Source: SCTD01 sp963784675 (GTDB lineage Bacteria > Actinomycetota > Actinomycetes > Mycobacteriales > SCTD01). From it: DNA of 64,000 nucleotides. Of the stretch, positions 29,201 to 36,004 are shown one piece after another. Under the pieces are notes generated by a model. That model had not been told where the DNA came from and did no database searches. It saw only the letters and a program-made list of their open reading frames with translations. The stretch is from NCBI GenBank assembly GCA_963784675.1, contig CAWASE010000001.1, forward strand, positions 496,001-560,000. The letters run 5' to 3'. A program made the position numbers and the translations under genes. Numbering within the stretch: position 1 is the first letter of the stretch; each line of letters starts with the position of its first letter.

Positions 29201-29329
29201 GTCGTCGACCGGTCGGTCCTGGTGCCAGAGACCGAGCCCGGTCAGCGCCGTGATCGCGTCCTGCGGCTCGCGGAACCCGAGCCGCACCAGGGCCGCGCTG
29301 CCGGACGTGCTCCCGCTCCAGACCTTCAC
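26282..29329 (-). CDS. glnE: Bifunctional glutamine synthetase adenylyltransferase/adenylyl-removing enzyme
   Basis: A 1015-residue protein with two nucleotidyltransferase halves. One contains GMGKCGGRELNYVSDVDVIFVAE, the other AMGRLGGGEQGYGSDADVLFVHD; both keep the GGxE...SDxDxxF signature. Helical GlnD/PII-uridylyltransferase-like regions (KLGPGGLRDVEFAVQLLQL, KLGPGGLADVEWVVQLLQL) follow each. It adenylylates and de-adenylylates glutamine synthetase according to nitrogen status. Start GTG 29329 is used; GTG 29359 would add ten residues. It lies next to a GlnA2-type synthetase gene, as in mycobacteria. Codon use and length are normal. Confidence 0.96.
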   Translation of the reverse strand: MKVWSGSTSGSAALVRLGFREPQDAITALTGLGLWHQDRPVDDGAAQVVQAAADAADPDLALDSLLRLYEAAPDRDELLTAICAVEGFRTRLLAVLATSLALGEHLAQHPADWRVLRDDAVALRRPSRYGLERTLLEAVGAPTDRPMPWGTGGARSTLTGSAAVDALRRAYRRCLLGLAARDLSGSVTVTEVGSELADLASATLSAGMAVALAGLPTEAAPCRLAVIGMGKCGGRELNYVSDVDVIFVAESLQVRADGGQEPDDTQDALRTAARIAGETMRVCGEVAWPVDAGLRPEGKAGPLVRTLASHEAYYARWAQTWEFQALLKARPVAGDLALGAAFVRCVEPLVWAVAGRKGFVDDVQAMRRRVERSLPEARASREVKLGPGGLRDVEFAVQLLQLVHGRTDDTVRSATTVKALQQLADAGYVGREDARHLIEAYCWLRTVEHRLQLHRLRRTHLLPAADDEAGLLRVARASGYRAAALPTFLRERAGYAREVRRLHEKLFYRPLLHAVARLPSDQARLAPAAARARLEALGFSEPAVALRHLEALTSGVSRRAVIQQTLLPAMLGWFADAADPDAGLLSFRQVSDTLGSTPWYLRLLRDEGEAAERLAHLLASSRMIADLIGRAPEAVRLLASDEELVPRSRQALESAFVATVRRREDWEGAVAAARGLRRQELLRIACADRLGRLELTQVGVALSDIGAAVLAAALATATRKVEAERRGPLPLRFSVIAMGRLGGGEQGYGSDADVLFVHDADPDVPEGEAAAVAHDVAHELRRLLALPAPDPPLVVDADLRPEGRQGPLSRSLTSYLAYYRRWSHVWEAQALLRASPLVGDEDLAARFLSAIAPVRYPDGGISEEQVVEIRRIKARMESERLPRGVDPRLALKLGPGGLADVEWVVQLLQLRHASAVPALQTTGTQAALHAAEQAGLLDPEDVEILAHAWTLVTRVRNALFLVRGRAAETLPSSGRDLDGVARALGYPADSQGDFLDEYRRATRRARSVVERVFYA

Positions 29330-29471
29330 GGCCGGAGGGCCTCGGCCGTCGCGCAGCACAGGGTCGGGCCGGGCCGGTGCACGTCACCGGGCGCCATGGT
29401 CTGGGCGAGCACCGCCGCGCGCGCCGCATCCCCCAGCGGCGGCGCCCCGGCGTGCGGTGGCCGCGGACCGC

Positions 29472-30233
29472 TCAGGACGCCACCACGGGCAGCGACACCC
29501 GACCGCGCCCCTGAGCGAGCGCGGCGAAGCGTTCCATCGCAGGACGCCAGCACTGCTCGACCTCGTCGAGCTCGCCGACCGCCCGCTCCGCCAGCGCCAG
29601 CGGGTCCAGCCCCAGGGCGCGGACCCCGTCGCCGTAGTGGGCTCCCCAGTGCCGCACGATCTCCGCGGTCGGCTCGAGGTGGAACTGCACACCCCAGGCG
29701 TGCTTGCCCAACCGGAACGCCTGGTGCGGGTACCGGGTGCTGCTGGCGAGCAGCACGGCGCCCGGTGGCAGGTCGACGATCGCGTCGCTGTGCCACTGCA
29801 CGACCGTGGGGGTCAGCGGGACGTCGCCGAACAGCTCGTCCCCCCAGGAGGCGTCGCGCTTGGCCACCAGCCGGGCCCCGGCCTCGATGCCGTCCGCGCC
29901 GGGCTCGACCCGGCCGCCGCAGGCCTGCGCCAGCAGCTGTCCGCCCAGGCAGACGCCGAACGTGGGCAGGTCCTGCTGGACGGCCAGCGCCAGCAGGTCC
30001 TTCGTCGCCCGCAGCCACGGGGCCGAGTCGTCGTCGTAGGCCTGCTGCGGTCCGCCCATGACGACCAGGGCGTCGTAGCCGGCGAGGTCGGCCGGCAGCT
30101 CGGCGCCGTCCCACGGCTCGACGACGTCGAGCGCGAGACCTGCTGCGGGCAGCCAGGTCCCGAGCGTGCCCACGCCCTCGGTGGCGGAGTGCGTGACGAC
30201 CAGCGCCGTCGCTGGCGAGCCGTCCGCGGTCAC
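29472..30233 (-). CDS. Class I glutamine amidotransferase (GMP synthase-like)
   Basis: A 253-residue class I amidotransferase. The nucleophile elbow GVCLGGQLLA (Cys95) and the His/Glu pair in WGVQFHLEPT give a complete Cys-His-Glu triad. DALVVMGGPQQAY is the oxyanion strand. No synthetase domain is fused, so it belongs to the free-standing GMP synthase-like group (COG0518), whose acceptors are mostly unknown. Its GTG start overlaps the glnA2-type stop (GTGA), indicating co-translation with that synthetase. Confidence 0.9.
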   Translation of the reverse strand: MTADGSPATALVVTHSATEGVGTLGTWLPAAGLALDVVEPWDGAELPADLAGYDALVVMGGPQQAYDDDSAPWLRATKDLLALAVQQDLPTFGVCLGGQLLAQACGGRVEPGADGIEAGARLVAKRDASWGDELFGDVPLTPTVVQWHSDAIVDLPPGAVLLASSTRYPHQAFRLGKHAWGVQFHLEPTAEIVRHWGAHYGDGVRALGLDPLALAERAVGELDEVEQCWRPAMERFAALAQGRGRVSLPVVAS

Positions 30234-31576
30234 AGCGACGGTAGGTAGCGGCCGAGCTCGAACGGCGTGACCTCCGAGCGGTACGCGGTCCACTCCGCCC
30301 GCTTGTTGCGCAGGAAGAAGTCGAAGACGTGCTCGCCGAGCGTCTCCGCGACCAGCTCGCTGCGCTCCATCACCTCGATGGCCTCCGCCAGGCTGCTGGG
30401 CAGCGGCAGCATGCCGACGGCGCGGCGCTCGGCCTCGGTGAGCGTCCAGACGTCATCCTCGGCGCCCGGAGGCAGCTCGTAGCCCTCCTCGATGCCCTTC
30501 ATGCCGGCCGCGAGCAGGACGGCGAAGCACAGGTAGGGGTTGGTGGCGCTGTCGGGGCTGCGGATCTCGATGCGGGTGGAGCCGCTCTTGCGCGGCTTGT
30601 ACATCGGCACCCGGACCAGGGCGCTGCGGTTGTTGGAGCCCCAGCAGATGTACGGGGGCGCCTCGCCGCCGGACACGAGCCGCTTGTAGCTGTTGACCCA
30701 CTGGTTGGTCACGGCGCTGATCTCGGCGGCGTGGCGCAGCAGGCCGGCGATGAAGTGCTTGGCCACCTTGGACAGGTGCAGCGGGTCGCTGCCGTCGTAG
30801 AAGGCGTTCTGGTCGCCCTCGAACAGCGACAGGTGGGTGTGCATGCCGCTGCCCGGCTGGTCGCTGAACGGCTTGGGCATGAACGTCGCATAGATGCCCT
30901 GGCTCAGCGCCACCTCCTTGATGACGTGGCGGGTCGTGAGGATGTTGTCCGCGGTCGACAGCGCGTCGGCGTAGCGCAGGTCGATCTCCTGCTGACCGGG
31001 CGCGACCTCGTGGTGGCTGAACTCCACCGAGATGCCGAGCCGCTCGAGCATGGTGATGGCCTCGCGGCGGAAGTCCTGGCTCACCCCCTGCGGGGTGAGG
31101 TCGAAGTAGCCGCCGGCATCGACCGGCACCGGTACCTCGCCGCGGCCCGGCAGCGACTTGAGCAGGAAGAACTCGACCTCGGGATGGGTGTAGAAGGTGA
31201 AGCCGGCGTCGGCCGCCTTGCCCAGTGCCCGGCGCAGCACGTGCCGCGGGTCGGCCCAGGACGGTGAGCCGTCCGGCATCGTGATGTCGCAGAACATCCG
31301 CGCCGTCGCAGGACCGTCGGAGGACTCGTTGCGCCACGGCAGCACCTGGAAGGTGCCGGGGTCGGGCTTGGCGAGCATGTCGCTCTCGTGGACGCGCGCG
31401 AAGCCTTCGATGGCCGAGCCGTCGAACCCGATGCCCTCGGAGAAGGCTCCTTCGAGCTCGGCCGGGGCGATGGCCACCGACTTCAGCGTGCCGAGGACGT
31501 CGGTGAACCACAGCCGGACGAAGCGGATGTCCCGCTCCTCCAGGGTGCGGAGCACGAATTCCTGCTGCTTGTCCAC
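30230..31576 (-). CDS. glnA2: Glutamine synthetase family protein, GlnA2 type
   Basis: A 448-residue type I glutamine synthetase-like enzyme: beta-grasp VRLWFTDVLGTLKSVAI, GFDGSAIEGFARVHESDM, EVEFFLL metal-site Glu, HHEVAPGQQEIDLR, and the GSGMHTHLSL and NRSALVRVP loops. At about residues 365-380 the adenylylation-loop Tyr (NLYDLP in GSI-beta) is not found; the stretch reads GYELPPGAEDDVW. Start GTG 31576 follows AGGGAGAG. Position beside glnE matches mycobacterial glnA2. In Streptomyces, GlnA2/GlnA3-type enzymes have been assigned gamma-glutamylpolyamine synthesis, so glutamine synthesis is not certain. Confidence 0.9.
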   Translation of the reverse strand: MDKQQEFVLRTLEERDIRFVRLWFTDVLGTLKSVAIAPAELEGAFSEGIGFDGSAIEGFARVHESDMLAKPDPGTFQVLPWRNESSDGPATARMFCDITMPDGSPSWADPRHVLRRALGKAADAGFTFYTHPEVEFFLLKSLPGRGEVPVPVDAGGYFDLTPQGVSQDFRREAITMLERLGISVEFSHHEVAPGQQEIDLRYADALSTADNILTTRHVIKEVALSQGIYATFMPKPFSDQPGSGMHTHLSLFEGDQNAFYDGSDPLHLSKVAKHFIAGLLRHAAEISAVTNQWVNSYKRLVSGGEAPPYICWGSNNRSALVRVPMYKPRKSGSTRIEIRSPDSATNPYLCFAVLLAAGMKGIEEGYELPPGAEDDVWTLTEAERRAVGMLPLPSSLAEAIEVMERSELVAETLGEHVFDFFLRNKRAEWTAYRSEVTPFELGRYLPSL

Positions 31577-31694
31577 GTGCTGGCTCTCCCTGCCTCGACA
31601 GGCGTGCACCCGGTCACCGGACGCCTGCCTCGCAGCCTACGGACCCCGGCTCCGATCGTCGCGATCCCGCCTCGTCGACGGCCGAGCCCGGCGC

Positions 31695-31700
31695 TAGGGT
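31695..31700 (+). promoter_or_regulatory. -10 hexamer TAGGGT (leaderless)
   Basis: TAGGGT is followed by exactly 6 nt and GTG 31707, the first codon of the 80-aa gene coupled to the beta-glucosidase. Confidence 0.5.
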
Positions 31701-31706
31701 CGACGT

Positions 31707-31949
31707 GTGTCCGTCGACGATGCACGTACGGCCGGTGAACGCCAGCAGATCGAGCCGCCTTCGGCGCCGTCAGCCGCGGCGAGCCGGCAGACCGCGCCGG
31801 ACCTGTCGCTCGGGGACCAGGCGCAGCACAACCGGCGCAGCCCGATGCCGCTGCGCTGGGTCCACCTGCAGCTGATCGCCGAGCCGGCGCGTCACGCCGA
31901 CCGTGCCGACATCCCGCGCGAGCAGCTGCTGACCGAGGCGCGCCCGTGA
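31707..31949 (+). CDS. 80-residue hypothetical protein coupled to beta-glucosidase
   Basis: Starts GTG 31707 six bases after TAGGGT and overlaps the GH1 start by 4 nt (GTGA). The first half is Ser/Ala/Gln-rich and probably disordered; the second half (RSPMPLRWVHLQLIAEPARHADRADIPREQLL) could form a helix pair. No family recognised. The promoter hexamer and coupling suggest it is translated and is the leader gene of the glucosidase operon. Confidence 0.55.
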   Translation: MSVDDARTAGERQQIEPPSAPSAAASRQTAPDLSLGDQAQHNRRSPMPLRWVHLQLIAEPARHADRADIPREQLLTEARP

Positions 31950-33265
31950 CGCTGGGGTTCGGCGTCGCGACGTCCGCCTTCCAGATCGAAGGCGCGTCCG
32001 GCGCCGACGGCCGGGGTGCCTCCACCTGGGACGAGTTCTGCACCCGTCCGGGTGCCGTCCTGGACGGCAGCGACGCCACGGTCGCCTGCGACTCCTACCA
32101 CCGGACCGACGACGACCTCGCCCTGCTCACCGGCCTCGGGGTGGACGCCTACCGCTTCTCGATCGCCTGGCCGCGCGTGCAGCCCGACGGCAGCGGGCCC
32201 CCCAACGCCGCCGGCCTCGACTACTACGAGCGGCTCGTCGACCGGCTGCTCGCCGCGGGGATCCGGCCCTTCCCGACGTTGTTCCACTGGGACCTGCCGC
32301 TGACCCTGGAGCAGCGGGGCGGCTGGCCGCACCGGGACACGGCGCTGCGCTTCGCCGAGTACGCCGTGCTGGTGCAGGACCGGCTCGGCGACCGCGTCCG
32401 CACCTGGGCGACGATGAACGAACCCTGGTGCACCGCCTATCTCGGTCACGCCGCCGGGGTCTTCGCCCCGGGCGTCCGCAACCCCGCCGCAGCCCACGAC
32501 GCGGCCCACCACCTGCTGGTCGGGCACGCGCTCGCCGCCCAGGCGATGCGGGCCGGCCGCCCCGACGCCGACGTCGGCATCGTGCTGAACCTGGCGCCGG
32601 TCCGCGCCGCGCCCGGCGGAGACGCCCACGCGGTCGACGTCGTCGACGCTCTGCAGAACCGGCTGTGGCTGGACATGCTCGCCGACGGCTCGTGGCCGGA
32701 CGTGCTGCCGCGACCCGCCGCGCGTCTGGACGACGACGCCGCGCTCGTGTCCGGGTCCGCGTCCTGGGTCGGCGTCAACTACTACACGCCCTTTCGCCTG
32801 GGACCACCCGCGGCCGCCGCCGGAGCCGTCGGCCAAGACGTCGACGCCTTCCCCGGTGCCCCTGACTTCAGCTTCCGGCCCCGCGCCCCGCTGACGACGA
32901 TGGGCTGGGAGGTCGACCCGACCGGTCTGGTCGAGGTGCTCCGCCGCACCGCCGCGCGCCTGCCAGGGCTGCCGCTCCGGGTCACCGAGAACGGCGCCGC
33001 CTTCCCGGACCTGCCGGGGGCCCCGGACGACGACCGCATCGCCTACCTGACCGGCCATCTCGCGGCTGTCGACACTGCCGTCGCCGAGGGGCTGCCCGTC
33101 GTCGACTATTTCGCCTGGTCGCTGCTGGACAACTTCGAGTGGGCGCAGGGCTACACCCAGACCTTCGGACTGGTGGCCGTCGAGCCGGGCTCGCTGCGCC
33201 GTCGGCCCAAGGCCTCCTACCACTGGTACGCCGACCACATCCGGGCCCGGCGCGCGAAGGGATGA
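31946..33265 (+). CDS. Glycoside hydrolase family 1 beta-glucosidase
   Basis: A 439-residue GH1 enzyme, normal length. It begins GFGVATSAFQIEGA, carries the acid/base Glu159 in WATMNEPW and nucleophile Glu348 in RVTENGAAF. It ends with the aglycone-site motif YFAWSLLDNFEWAQGYTQTFGLV. It releases beta-linked glucose from cello-oligosaccharides or aryl glucosides. No signal peptide, so cytoplasmic. The start (GTG 31946) overlaps the 80-aa gene, and its stop overlaps the next gene (ATGA), forming a three-gene unit. Confidence 0.95.
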   Translation: MTLGFGVATSAFQIEGASGADGRGASTWDEFCTRPGAVLDGSDATVACDSYHRTDDDLALLTGLGVDAYRFSIAWPRVQPDGSGPPNAAGLDYYERLVDRLLAAGIRPFPTLFHWDLPLTLEQRGGWPHRDTALRFAEYAVLVQDRLGDRVRTWATMNEPWCTAYLGHAAGVFAPGVRNPAAAHDAAHHLLVGHALAAQAMRAGRPDADVGIVLNLAPVRAAPGGDAHAVDVVDALQNRLWLDMLADGSWPDVLPRPAARLDDDAALVSGSASWVGVNYYTPFRLGPPAAAAGAVGQDVDAFPGAPDFSFRPRAPLTTMGWEVDPTGLVEVLRRTAARLPGLPLRVTENGAAFPDLPGAPDDDRIAYLTGHLAAVDTAVAEGLPVVDYFAWSLLDNFEWAQGYTQTFGLVAVEPGSLRRRPKASYHWYADHIRARRAKG

Positions 33266-33828
33266 CCGAGGACGACATCGTCTCCGGTCGACCGGCGCGC
33301 GCCGTCCCCGACCGCGTCAGGCAGGTCGGGGGCGCTGCTCTGGTCGTCCTCGCGCTCGGCGGCTACAGCGCCGAGCGGCTCGCCGCCGACCAGGCGCGAG
33401 CCTCCCTGCGCGCCTGCGTCGACCGCGGTCAGGCCTCCTTCTCCTACGCCGAGCGGAGGATCGCGGGCGTGGTCGAGTACGCCTCTCCCCTGCTCGTCGC
33501 AGCGACGACCCCAGCCGCCGTGCGGACCGACCTCGAGGCCCTCGTGCAGCGCACCGCCGCCGGCGCCCTTCCCGCCCTGGACGAGCGCCGGCAGGCCTGT
33601 CGCAGGGTCAGCAGCCCGACGTGGCGCACAGGGACCCGACGGGCGCGGGACGCCTACCTGCGCTACAGCGCGACCCGGCGCGAGGCCATCGCCGCTCTCG
33701 GAGCAGGCTTCGACTCCTACGGCACGGTGCCCCGCGACCTGGCCGGGCAGCGCGCAGCGGTCTACCTCGCCCTACGACGAGAGCTCGGCCCGGACGGTGT
33801 CGACGCCGCCTGGCAGCTCGGACCCTGA
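33262..33828 (+). CDS. Hypothetical protein with N-terminal membrane helix
   Basis: A 188-residue protein overlapping the GH1 stop by 4 nt. One hydrophobic segment (VGGAALVVLALGGYSA, about 22-38) is followed by a helical, Ala/Arg-rich domain with two Cys (SLRACVDRG, RRQACRR) that could pair outside the membrane. No family recognised. It converges on the sugar permease gene, with stops 11 nt apart. Confidence 0.6.
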   Translation: MTEDDIVSGRPARAVPDRVRQVGGAALVVLALGGYSAERLAADQARASLRACVDRGQASFSYAERRIAGVVEYASPLLVAATTPAAVRTDLEALVQRTAAGALPALDERRQACRRVSSPTWRTGTRRARDAYLRYSATRREAIAALGAGFDSYGTVPRDLAGQRAAVYLALRRELGPDGVDAAWQLGP

Positions 33829-33839
33829 GGTGGGGCCGG

Positions 33840-34752
33840 TCAGCCCTTGAGTCCGCCGGCCAACAGACCGCGCACGAAGTAGCGCTGCAGGGCCAGGAAC
33901 ACGGTCACCGGGACGAGGATCGACACGAACGCTCCCGCCGCCAGCAGGTGGGTGGCGCTGCCGCGCGTGCCGGACAGGTTGAGGATGCCGACGGTGAGCG
34001 GCGCGTTCTGCCCGCCGGCGAAGGTCAGCGCGACGAGCAGGTCGTTCCAGACCCACAGGAACTGGAAGATGCCGAACGCCGCGAGCGCCGGGGTCAGCAG
34101 CGGCATGAGCACCCGGAAGAAGATCGGTGACGTGCCCCGCGCCGTCCATGCGCGCCGCCTCGATGAGCTCCTTCGGGATCTCCCGCATGAAGTTGTGCAG
34201 CAGGAAGATGGCCAGCGGCAGCGCAAAGATCGAGTGCGACAGCCAGATCGCCCAGAAGCTGCCCGCGAGGCCACCGTCGACGTACAGCCGCAGCAGCGGC
34301 AGCAGGGTGACCTGGATCGGGACGATCTGCAGCGCGAAGATGGCGACGAACAGCAGGTTGCGCCCCTTGAAGTCGATCCAGGCGAAGGCGTAGGCGGCGA
34401 GCGCCGCCAGGCACAGCGGGATCAGCACCGAGGGCACCGTGATGACGAAGGAGTTGAGGAAGAAGCTGCCCAGGTTGCCGCCGCGCTCGCTGAACACGGT
34501 GCGGTAGTTCTCGAACGTGACGTCCGGCTGGGTGAAGAACTCCCACCATCCGGTGGACCGCGCCGCGCGCTGGGGCCGGATCGAGGTGATGGCCAGCCCG
34601 AACGTCGGCAGGGTCCACAGCACCGCCAGCACCAGCGCGGCGAGCGAGGCTCCTGGTCGCGACAGCGAACGGCGGGCCTTGGCCGCGGCCCCGGCGCGGG
34701 GGGCGCTCGGCGGGGGGCTGCTGACGCCCGCGGGGGCAGCAGTGGTCGTCAT
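33840..34752 (-). CDS. Sugar ABC transporter permease, AglG type (frameshifted)
   Basis: A CUT1-family inner-membrane permease of about 303 residues. The first ~205 residues give five helices (AALVLAVLWTLPTFGLAITSI, FFLNSFVITVPSVLIPLCLAALAAYAFAWI) and the EAA loop ELIEAARMDGA. Near 34130 the frame shifts and the expected end follows in the next frame (FFRVLMPLLTPALAAFGIFQFLWVWNDLLVALTF ... LQRYFVRGLLAGGLKG). The single shift within a CGCGGGGC run is probably a sequence error. Start ATG 34752 overlaps the upstream permease stop (ATGA). Confidence 0.85.
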
Positions 34753-35717
34753 CGTGCCTCCGAGGCGCGCAGCTGGCGGACGTTGTAGGTCACGATGGGC
34801 ACCACCAGGACGAACAGGATGACCGCGAGGGCCGCCCCGAGCCCCTGGTTGTTGGCCCGGAAGGTCTGGGCGTAGAACTCGTTCGCGACGACGCTGGTGC
34901 CGAACTGGCCACCGGTGACGGCCTGCACGATGTCGAAGATCTTGAGCGTGGCGATGGCGATCGTCGTCAGCACCACGATGAGCGCCGGCCGGATGCTCGG
35001 CACCGTCACGTAACGGAACATGCCCAGCGCGCCGACGCCGTCCAGGCGGGCGGCCTCGACGATGTCGTCCGGGATCGCCTTGATGGCCGCCGACAGCACG
35101 GTCATGGCGAAACCGGCCTGCACCCAGATCAGGATGACGATCAGGAACAGCGTGTTCCAGGGCTCGTTCAGCAGCCACTGCTGGGGAGTTCCGCCGAACA
35201 TCACCACCAGCTGGTTCAGCAGGCCGATCTGCTTGATGCCGGCCTGGTCGGGCCGGTAGGCGTAGATCAGCGACCAGATGATCGACGCTCCGACGAAGCT
35301 GATGGCCATCGGCAGGAAGATCAGGGTCTTGGCCAGCGACTCCAGCCGCGCCCGGTCGACCAGGATCGCGTAGACCAGCCCGATCAGCGTCGCGACGAAC
35401 GGCGTGATGACGACCCAGAGCGCGGTGTTGCGCAGGACCGTCAGCTGGTCGGAGGTGGTGAAGATCTGCCGGTAGTTGGCCAACCCGGCGAACGAGCTGC
35501 CCGAGGCGTCGAAGAACGACAGATAGATCGTGCGCAGCGCGGGATACACCAGCCCGACGAGCACGAACAGCACCGTCGGCACGAGGAACACCGCGGCGAC
35601 GACCTTGTCGTTGCGTTCGCCCTTCACCCGGCTGGCGAGCAGCAGGATGACCGCGATGATGGCCGCGAACGCCACCAACGCCGTGACCATCTGGATGATC
35701 TTCTCGCTGTCGGTCAT
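34749..35717 (-). CDS. Sugar ABC transporter permease, AglF type
   Basis: A CUT1-family permease of 322 residues if started at ATG 35717 (MTDSEKIIQM); ATG 35750 would add 11 acidic residues. An extra N-terminal helix (MVTALVAFAAIIAVILLLA) precedes the six-helix core, as in AglF/MalF-like subunits. The EAA loop reads DIVEAARLDGVGALGMFRYVTVP. It pairs with the downstream permease (4-nt overlap) and the upstream binding protein to import alpha-glucosides or similar oligosaccharides. About 290 bases with two strong hairpins separate it from the binding-protein gene. Confidence 0.88.
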   Translation of the reverse strand: MTDSEKIIQMVTALVAFAAIIAVILLLASRVKGERNDKVVAAVFLVPTVLFVLVGLVYPALRTIYLSFFDASGSSFAGLANYRQIFTTSDQLTVLRNTALWVVITPFVATLIGLVYAILVDRARLESLAKTLIFLPMAISFVGASIIWSLIYAYRPDQAGIKQIGLLNQLVVMFGGTPQQWLLNEPWNTLFLIVILIWVQAGFAMTVLSAAIKAIPDDIVEAARLDGVGALGMFRYVTVPSIRPALIVVLTTIAIATLKIFDIVQAVTGGQFGTSVVANEFYAQTFRANNQGLGAALAVILFVLVVPIVTYNVRQLRASEAR

Positions 35718-35760
35718 CGGCGCCGGCCCGTCCTCGTCGGTGGTGTCCATGGTGGTGCTG

Positions 35761-35847
35761 TCCGCGGTGCTGTGATCCGCGGTCGTGCTGGGCTCCGCGG
35801 TCGTGCTGGGACCCGCGGTGTGCTGGGCTCCGCGGTCGTGCTGGGCT
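35761..35847. repeat. About five tandem 18-bp units upstream of the permease
   Basis: The unit TCCGCGGTCGTGCTGGGC recurs with lengths 15, 18, 18, 17 and 18 nt. The 15- and 18-nt units keep any reading frame but the 17-nt unit breaks it, so the array is unlikely to be a coding extension of the permease. Confidence 0.65.
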
Positions 35848-35908
35848 CGCGCTCGTGCCGCAGCTCTGGTGTGCGCGTCCGCGCGGGCACGGTCCGCTGG
35901 TGGTGATG

Positions 35909-35945
35909 CCGTCCGGGCGCGACCGAGGAGGTCGCGCCCGGACGG
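35909..35945 (-). terminator. Perfect 16-bp hairpin downstream of binding-protein gene
   Basis: 35909-35924 pairs perfectly with 35930-35945 around a 5-nt loop. It is the second of two hairpins met by transcription leaving the binding-protein gene towards the permeases, fitting partial termination. Confidence 0.75.
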
Positions 35946-35961
35946 AGCTGCGCGGGGAGGG

Positions 35962-35989
35962 ACCGGCCGGTGCAGCAGCACCGGCCGGT
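35962..35989 (-). terminator. Perfect 12-bp hairpin downstream of binding-protein gene
   Basis: 35962-35973 pairs with 35978-35989 around a 4-nt loop, 15 bases after the binding-protein stop. It is the first of two tandem hairpins. Such hairpins usually stabilise the binding-protein mRNA and lower permease expression. Confidence 0.75.
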
Positions 35990-36004
35990 ACGCCCCGGGG
36001 CGGC

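Noticed and set aside
26114..30061. Open frame of more than 1300 codons antisense to glnE
   Set aside because: Low-complexity Arg/Gln/Gly sequence; glnE on the other strand is intact and full length.
26282..31576. Assuming GlnE regulates the neighbouring GlnA2-type enzyme
   Set aside because: The expected adenylylation tyrosine loop is not seen in that enzyme; GlnE's target is probably the main GlnA elsewhere.
35761..35847. Tandem repeat considered as a CRISPR array
   Set aside because: Units are contiguous with no unique spacers and no cas genes nearby.
34749..35981. Permease start extended upstream to 35981
   Set aside because: The extension is Ala/Arg/Thr-rich, crosses a 16-bp hairpin and an 18-bp tandem repeat with a 17-nt unit, and has no membrane segment.
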